Assembly (NCBI GenBank): GCA_031274005.1
Contig: JAISQU010000087.1
Span: forward strand, 1-9,438
From: Spirochaetales bacterium
Lineage (GTDB): Bacteria > Spirochaetota > Spirochaetia > DTKZ01
DNA: 9,438 nucleotides
Direction of reading: 5' to 3'
This document shows positions 5,077 to 9,438 of the stretch, piece after piece (positions within the stretch are counted from its first letter, which is position 1; every line of letters starts with the position of its first letter). A program made the translations under genes and the position numbers. The notes under the pieces were generated by a model. It was not told the origin of the DNA and did no database searches. It saw nothing but the letters and a program-made list of their open reading frames with translations.

Positions 5077-6117
5077 TTAATTCCGCGCGGCCGTTACAAC
5101 TCCGCGAAGCCTCAGATTTTCCGCGCGGTGACAACTCACGAAATGACCGGGAGCAATCTCGCGCTGCTCAGGCGTCCGGCTGCGGCACTCCTCCTCTGCA
5201 TAGGCGCAGCGGGGGTTGAAATAACATCCGGGCGGCGGATTCGCGGGGTCGGCGACCTCGCCCTGCAGCACAATGCGCTCGGACCTCATGCGGGGGTCGG
5301 GCTTGGGCACGGCCGAAAGCAGCGCCTCCGTATAGGGATGCAGGGGCCGGGCGAAAAGTTCCTCTGTCTTCGCGGTTTCTACTATGCGGCCCACATACAT
5401 AACGGCGACCCTGTCGCTGATGTGCCGCACAACCGAAAGGTCGTGGGCGACAAACAGATAGGTCAGCCCCATCTGCTCCTGCAAATCGAGCATAAGATTG
5501 AGTATCTGCGCCTGAACAGAAACATCCAAAGCGGACACAGGCTCGTCGGCCACAACAAGGCGGGGGTTCAGCGCAAGCGCGCGGGCAATGCCTATGCGCT
5601 GCCTTTGCCCGCCGGAAAAAGCGTGGGGATAGCGGCGCATGTATTCGGCGCGCAGCCCCACAAGGCGCAGAAGCTCCGCCACACGCTCGGTCCGCACGGA
5701 AGCGCTTTTTTCGCCGTGAACAAGAAGAGGCTCGCCCACTATATCGAGGAGCGTCATCCGCGGATTCAGCGAGGCAAAAGGATCCTGAAAAATCATCTGC
5801 ATTTCTTTTCGCAGAGCCTGAAGCCCCGAAGGATGCAGGCCCGCCATATCCACAATGCCGCCAGCGGCGCCGCGGTACAGAACGCTGCCCTCCGTGGGGC
5901 TGATGGCCCGCAGAATGCAGCGCGAGGTCGTTGTCTTGCCGCAGCCCGATTCACCCACGAGGGAAAGAGTTTCTTTCTGGTGAAGAAAAAACGTTACATC
6001 ATCAACGGCTTTGACATAACCCACGACTTTTTGCAAAAGCCCCCTGCGTATGGGAAAATATTTTTTTAAGCCCTTCACGTCGAGAAGGAGCTGATCCGGC
6101 ATTGAATTCGTTGTCAT
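5077..6117 (-). CDS. oppF: Oligopeptide/dipeptide ABC transporter ATP-binding protein (OppF type)
   Basis: A 346-residue ATPase of a peptide-type ABC importer, acting on the cytoplasmic face of the two permeases encoded upstream. It contains Walker A GESGCGKT (55-62), Q-loop Q111, signature SGGQRQR (168-174), Walker B LVVADE (187-192) and H-loop H225. The C-terminal oligopeptide-transporter extension (HPYTEALLSAVPKPD and onward) carries four cysteines (C298, C304, C311, C329) in the pattern typical of this family, where related proteins bind an iron-sulfur cluster. The long loop before Walker A (FPIRRGLLQKVVGYVKAVD) is the mark of the F-type rather than D-type subunit. Its ATG overlaps the stop of the D gene as ATGA, so the two are translationally coupled. 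It is the last gene of the operon. The substrate could be peptides or, as in related systems, sugars or nickel. No binding protein is present to decide. Confidence 0.93.
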   Translation of the reverse strand: MTTNSMPDQLLLDVKGLKKYFPIRRGLLQKVVGYVKAVDDVTFFLHQKETLSLVGESGCGKTTTSRCILRAISPTEGSVLYRGAAGGIVDMAGLHPSGLQALRKEMQMIFQDPFASLNPRMTLLDIVGEPLLVHGEKSASVRTERVAELLRLVGLRAEYMRRYPHAFSGGQRQRIGIARALALNPRLVVADEPVSALDVSVQAQILNLMLDLQEQMGLTYLFVAHDLSVVRHISDRVAVMYVGRIVETAKTEELFARPLHPYTEALLSAVPKPDPRMRSERIVLQGEVADPANPPPGCYFNPRCAYAEEECRSRTPEQREIAPGHFVSCHRAENLRLRGVVTAARN

Positions 6118-7136
6118 TTTTGTTCCTCGTAGAGAAAGCAGCTCACTTTCTGATGGTCATTCACCGCGGTAAGCTCAGGTTCCGCTTTTTCGCACACGCC
6201 TTTTATGTATGATTCACAGCGGGGATAAAAGGGGCAGCCGCTCGGCCGGTTATACGGATGGGGAATAGACCCGCTTATCGTAGGCAGTTTTATCCTGGGC
6301 CGGGAGTCTATACTCGGAATCGACTGCAAAAGCGCCCGCGTGTAGGGATGTTTGGGGTTATGGAAAATATCGTCCACCGGGCCCTCTTCCACAACACGGC
6401 CCAGATACATAACCACAACCTCGTCGGCCATTTCCGCGACAACGCCCAGATTGTGGGTTATCAGCATAATCGCCATGCCGTTCTCTTCCTGCAGCTTCCG
6501 CAAAAGGTCCAGAATCTGCGCCTGGGTCGTTACGTCAAGGGCCGTTGTCGGCTCATCCGCAATAAGAAGGCGCGGCTTGCACGACAGGGCCACGGAAATC
6601 ATGGCCCTCTGCCGCAGCCCGCCCGAAAGCTCAAACGAATATTCATCTATGCGCCTTTCCGGTTTGGGGATGCCTACACTCCGCAGGGCTTCTATGCCGA
6701 TTTTCCGCGCCTCTTTTTTATTCACGGGCAGGTGCAGCATGATGGCTTCGGTTATCTGATCGCCTATGGTATGCACGGGGCTGAAGGAGGTCATGGGCTC
6801 CTGAAATACAAGGCCGATGTCGCCTCCCCGGACGGCGCGCATTTCAGGGCCGTTCTGCGGCAGTTGTACAAGGTCTTTCACCTCTCCGTCGGCCTTGTGC
6901 AGAAAAATTTCGCCCTTTACGATGCGTCCGGGTTTCTCCACAAGGCGCAGAATCGACTGGGTTGTAACGCTTTTTCCGCAGCCCGACTCCCCTACTATGC
7001 CCAGAGTTTTACCCGCCTGTACCTCAAAGCTGGCGCCGTCCACAGCCTTGACCGTGCCTTCATCCTGAAAAAAATATGTTTTTAAATCGCGGACAGACAG
7101 AATCGTGTCCGCCTTGCCGGTATTCATATCACTCAT
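6114..7136 (-). CDS. oppD: Oligopeptide/dipeptide ABC transporter ATP-binding protein (OppD type)
   Basis: A 340-residue partner ATPase of the OppF-type protein; the two form the nucleotide-binding heterodimer. It contains Walker A GESGCGKS (49-56), Q-loop Q112, signature SGGLRQR (171-177), Walker B LLIADE (190-195), H-loop H228, and the C-terminal peptide-transporter domain with cysteines C301, C307, C315 and C333. The TYFFQDEGTVKAVDG opening is typical of D-type subunits. The ATG at 7136 is preceded by AGGAG (7150-7146), which overlaps the stop of the upstream permease gene, giving a 12-nt gap. A second in-frame ATG at residue 4 is possible but has poorer spacing. All catalytic residues appear intact, so it should be functional. 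Confidence 0.93.
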   Translation of the reverse strand: MSDMNTGKADTILSVRDLKTYFFQDEGTVKAVDGASFEVQAGKTLGIVGESGCGKSVTTQSILRLVEKPGRIVKGEIFLHKADGEVKDLVQLPQNGPEMRAVRGGDIGLVFQEPMTSFSPVHTIGDQITEAIMLHLPVNKKEARKIGIEALRSVGIPKPERRIDEYSFELSGGLRQRAMISVALSCKPRLLIADEPTTALDVTTQAQILDLLRKLQEENGMAIMLITHNLGVVAEMADEVVVMYLGRVVEEGPVDDIFHNPKHPYTRALLQSIPSIDSRPRIKLPTISGSIPHPYNRPSGCPFYPRCESYIKGVCEKAEPELTAVNDHQKVSCFLYEEQK

Positions 7137-7148
7137 CCAAAGTTTCTC

Positions 7149-8312
7149 CTAACCGTAGGGATCGGCCGCGTCGCGGACTCCGTCGCCCATAAAATTGAAA
7201 GCCAGAACCGCGATAATAATCGGAATGGAGGGAATCAGAAGCCAGGGCGAAATAACCAGGGCCTGAATGTTCTGCGCGTCCTGAAGAAGAACGCCCCAGC
7301 TGATAGCCGGGGGCCGCAGCCCCAATCCCAGAAAACTCAGGGATGTTTCCGAAATAATCATGGCGGGAATCGCGAGAGTGGTCGCCGCTATGATGTGACT
7401 GACAAACGAGGGTACCATGTGACGAAAAATAATTCTGGGCTTGCTGCAGCCAAGAATTTCCGCGGCCATGATAAAGTCTTCCTGCCGCAGGGATATAAAA
7501 CGCCCCCGGACAACCCGCGCGAGCTCCGTCCAGCCTATAAGGCTTATAATAACGGTAATCGCGAAGTATATCTGGTTCACGCTCCAGGAACTCGGCAGCG
7601 CGGCGGCAAGCCCCATCCACAGGGGTATAGTCGGAATGGAACGCAGTATTTCTATAATCCTCTGCACAATCCCGTCCAGGATTCCGCCGAAGTAGCCGGA
7701 GAACCCGCCCAGGGTAATACCCAGAAGAAGACTCATGGCGACGCTCACAAGGCCGATTGTCATGGAGGTCCGGGTTCCGTACATAAGCCGCGACCAGATG
7801 TCCCGGCCCTGCATATCCGTGCCCAAAAGAAAGAGGGTTTCCGCAGGCCTCGCGTCCCGCACACCTATAAAGTGAATATCCATGGGGATAAACCAAAGAA
7901 ACTTATAGGAAAAACCGCGGCTAAAAAATTCCACAGGAACCTTGACGCTCGTATCCGGCACATAGACGCGCTTGAAGGTAATAGGGTCGCGCCGCCCTAT
8001 CTGGGGATGCACATAGGGCCGGAAACTGCCCTCGTCGAACCAGTGTATGGGCTGAGGCGCCATCAGGGACCTCTGCGCCTCGGATTCTTCCGGGTCCACA
8101 TACGCGAGAAAATCCGCGCAGAATGAAGCCATGTAAAAAAGAACAAGAATGACGGTTCCTATCATCGCGAGCTTGTGCTTGCGGAACCTCCACCACATAA
8201 GCTGCCACTGAGTAGCGACAGCGATTTTTTCAGAATCGTCTTTCTCGGTTTTCGCTTCCCCGGCGGAAACAGCCTCTTCGGGCAGCGGTGTTTTTTCCTC
8301 AATATCCGCCAT
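7149..8312 (-). CDS. oppC: Oligopeptide/dipeptide ABC transporter permease (OppC type)
   Basis: A 387-residue inner-membrane permease. A charged N-terminus (1-35) is followed by transmembrane segment 1 (about 49-70). The family's GTDMQGRDIWSRLMYG motif is at 164-179, then four or five further membrane segments (about 183-206, 228-240, 247-263, 305-328, 353-377). The EAA coupling loop AAEILGCSKPRIIFRHMVP (283-301) contacts the ATPases. Between segment 1 and the GTD motif is an external stretch of about 90 residues (72-160), longer than in E. coli OppC/DppC. Longer members of the family with a comparable loop exist, so this is a subfamily trait rather than an insertion event. The start ATG overlaps the upstream stop by one base (TGATG) and has a GGAGGAA ribosome binding site. 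Confidence 0.93.
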   Translation of the reverse strand: MADIEEKTPLPEEAVSAGEAKTEKDDSEKIAVATQWQLMWWRFRKHKLAMIGTVILVLFYMASFCADFLAYVDPEESEAQRSLMAPQPIHWFDEGSFRPYVHPQIGRRDPITFKRVYVPDTSVKVPVEFFSRGFSYKFLWFIPMDIHFIGVRDARPAETLFLLGTDMQGRDIWSRLMYGTRTSMTIGLVSVAMSLLLGITLGGFSGYFGGILDGIVQRIIEILRSIPTIPLWMGLAAALPSSWSVNQIYFAITVIISLIGWTELARVVRGRFISLRQEDFIMAAEILGCSKPRIIFRHMVPSFVSHIIAATTLAIPAMIISETSLSFLGLGLRPPAISWGVLLQDAQNIQALVISPWLLIPSIPIIIAVLAFNFMGDGVRDAADPYG

Positions 8313-9301
8313 CAGTTCCTCCCCAGCCGGATGCGGGGATCAACCCACATCAGAAGCAAATCTGAAATAAAGGTACCGATAACCGTCATAACGCCCAGAA
8401 GAAGCACAATCGTTCCCGCGAGAAACATGTCCTGCGCAACCAGGGCCTTCAAAAGCAGGGGCCCCACCGTGGGAAGGCTCAGTACAAGGGAAACGATAAG
8501 GCTCCCCGACACAACGTAGGGTAAAAGGTAGCCTATGGTACTGATAAAAGGATTCAGCGCGACCCGCACGGGATATTTCATAATGACTTTGCCCTCCGCC
8601 AGACCCCGCGCGCGGGCCGTCATGACATAGGGCTTGCGCAGCTCATCAAGGAGATTGGAGCGCATAATGCGTATCATCTGGGCCGTCCCGGAGATGCCCA
8701 AAACAATGGCGGGAATAGGCAGGTGTTTGATAAGGTCCCACACCTTCGCAAGGCTCCAGGACGCCTCCATATAATCCGCTGAAAAAAGCCCGCCTACGCT
8801 GGCGCCAAAATAGGCAAAACCCGTATACATAACAATAAGCGCCAGCATAAAACCGGGTACAGCCAGCCCCAGAAATCCGATAAATGTAAAAATGTAATCG
8901 GCCACGGAATACCGCCTGACCGCGGAATAAATTCCTATGGGCAGGGCCAACACCCAGGTAAAAACAATCGCCGCGGCGGAAATGACAATGGTGAGCCACA
9001 GCCGGTCGCCGATAACGTCGGCCACGGGACGCCCCCATTCCATTGCCATACCAAAATTACCCTGAAGAATCAGGCCAAGCCATTTCAGATACTGGATATA
9101 AATAGGCTTATCCAGCCCCAGTTGCAGCCGCAGAGCCTCCGCTTCCCCTTCGGAAACGGCGCTGCCGGAGGCCGACATCGAAGCTATGTACGATGTGACA
9201 TAATCCCCGGGCGGCAACTGTATAATGACATACGCCAGTATTGAAATGGCCAGAACTGTCAGAATTGCCATAAAAAAACGCCGAACTATATATGAAACCA
9301 T
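8312..9301 (-). CDS. oppB: Oligopeptide/dipeptide ABC transporter permease (OppB type)
   Basis: A 329-residue inner-membrane permease, the first gene of the operon. I start it at ATG 9301: the family opens with a YIVRRFFMAILTVL-type segment, and GGGGA lies six bases before this ATG. An in-frame ATG at 9364 would add 21 residues encoded by the leader hairpins and is unlikely to be used. The first membrane segment (about 8-29) is followed by the periplasmic stretch with QLGLDKPIYIQYLKWL, then five more hydrophobic segments. The EAA coupling loop RARGLAEGKVIMKYPVRVALNP is split around residues 230-251, and the C-terminus ends DPRIRLGRN, as usual. It pairs with OppC to form the channel. No solute-binding-protein gene is in the window, and the operon's 5' end appears to be here. 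Confidence 0.93.
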   Translation of the reverse strand: MVSYIVRRFFMAILTVLAISILAYVIIQLPPGDYVTSYIASMSASGSAVSEGEAEALRLQLGLDKPIYIQYLKWLGLILQGNFGMAMEWGRPVADVIGDRLWLTIVISAAAIVFTWVLALPIGIYSAVRRYSVADYIFTFIGFLGLAVPGFMLALIVMYTGFAYFGASVGGLFSADYMEASWSLAKVWDLIKHLPIPAIVLGISGTAQMIRIMRSNLLDELRKPYVMTARARGLAEGKVIMKYPVRVALNPFISTIGYLLPYVVSGSLIVSLVLSLPTVGPLLLKALVAQDMFLAGTIVLLLGVMTVIGTFISDLLLMWVDPRIRLGRN

Positions 9302-9314
9302 ACTGTCCCCGCAG

Positions 9315-9384
9315 AAAAAAAATGAACTACCCAAGAGCAAGCTCTTGGGTATCAGATTTTTCATACGAAAAATCTGTCGTTCAT
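9315..9384 (-). promoter_or_regulatory. Three-way-junction leader with U-tract ahead of oppB
   Basis: Read on the minus strand: ATGAAC (9384-9379), two bases, a 10-bp hairpin CAGATTTTTC-GTAT-GAAAAATCTG (9376-9353), one base, an 11-bp hairpin TACCCAAGAGC-TT-GCTCTTGGGTA (9351-9328), then GTTCAT (9327-9322), which closes on the first ATGAAC. Seven further Ts follow directly (9321-9315). All three stems are perfect and only three bases are unpaired at the junction. The closing stem followed by a U-tract is terminator-like, and the oppB start is only 13 nt further on. It may be an attenuator or a ligand-responsive leader. Otherwise it is a palindromic repeat element that landed here, with a terminator side effect. 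I know no named RNA family that matches. Confidence 0.6.
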
Positions 9385-9438
9385 AAGGAAATTATTGTAC
9401 TGGCGTTGGTTTAATACCATTGTATTTATACAGACCTT
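9385..9438 (-). promoter_or_regulatory. Probable start of the opp promoter region (cut by window end)
   Basis: This AT-rich stretch contains no gene. On the minus strand it holds -10-like TATAAA (9430-9425) and TACAAT (9424-9419); a matching -35 would lie beyond the window. Two small dyads are present: TGTAT-TT-ATACA (9421-9432) and TGGT-N5-ACCA (9407-9419). The latter is loosely like a FadR-family operator, but with the wrong spacing. I cannot name a firm promoter here. Confidence 0.3.

Noticed and set aside
5128..6069. 313-residue plus-strand frame opposite the oppF-type gene, and a similar one at 6258-7085
   Set aside because: Both are shadows of the ABC ATPase genes, whose Walker and signature motifs are intact on the minus strand.
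9302..9364. Longer oppB start at ATG 9364
   Set aside because: The extra residues are encoded by the leader hairpins and T-run, no ribosome binding site precedes it, and the family start fits ATG 9301.
9407..9419. TGGT-N5-ACCA as a FadR-type operator for the opp operon
   Set aside because: The half-sites are only four bases each, and the spacing differs from known FadR-family sites (usually three bases between GT and AC). Chance is a sufficient explanation.
1..9438. CRISPR array, rRNA or transposase
   Set aside because: There are no regularly spaced direct repeats, no rRNA-like conserved blocks and no transposase motifs in any frame.

Overview
The window looks like a piece of a moderately GC-rich bacterial chromosome. 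A host-associated spirochaete of the Treponema group is my best guess. That guess rests on the style of the tyrosine-integrase N-terminus, the hairpin-rich intergenic repeats, a transaldolase-like/sugar-isomerase/GntR cluster and a five-domain-style peptide permease. No rRNA or marker gene is present to settle it.

Left end (1-1064): a decayed mobile-element junction. A long inverted repeat (16-85) is followed by a VapC-type PIN-domain gene that has lost its N-terminus (87-410, +). Facing it is the N-terminal third of a tyrosine-recombinase integrase (436-876, -), broken at an A7 tract and then cut off. The integrase reads away from an intact tRNA-Thr(CGT) (993-1064, -), the usual geometry of a tRNA-targeting island.

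Middle (1065-4286): a 389-nt non-coding stretch ends in a TTGACA promoter whose -10 region is covered by a near-perfect 20-bp dyad. Downstream are a transaldolase-family enzyme (1454-2497), a 244-nt leader with competing hairpins ending in a T8 tract, a sugar-phosphate isomerase/epimerase-like TIM barrel (2742-3563) and a FadR-type GntR regulator six bases later (3570-4286). The natural reading is a small sugar-phosphate catabolic unit controlled by its own regulator. The substrate cannot be read from the sequence. A strong 14-bp hairpin separates this unit from the convergent genes.

Right (4287-9438, all minus strand): a small secreted protein of unknown function (4372-4872) has a candidate sigma-54 promoter. 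Further right is a tightly packed oligopeptide-type ABC importer, transcribed right to left: permease B (8312-9301), permease C (7149-8312), ATPase D (6114-7136), ATPase F (5077-6117). The four genes overlap or nearly abut, so they form one operon. No solute-binding protein lies in the window; it may sit beyond 9438 or elsewhere. The operon leader (9315-9384) folds into a compact three-way junction immediately followed by a U-tract, the most striking unexplained structure here.

The two leaders with alternative or terminator-like structures (2595-2728 and 9315-9384) and the -10 dyad (1393-1412) are the parts most worth following up.
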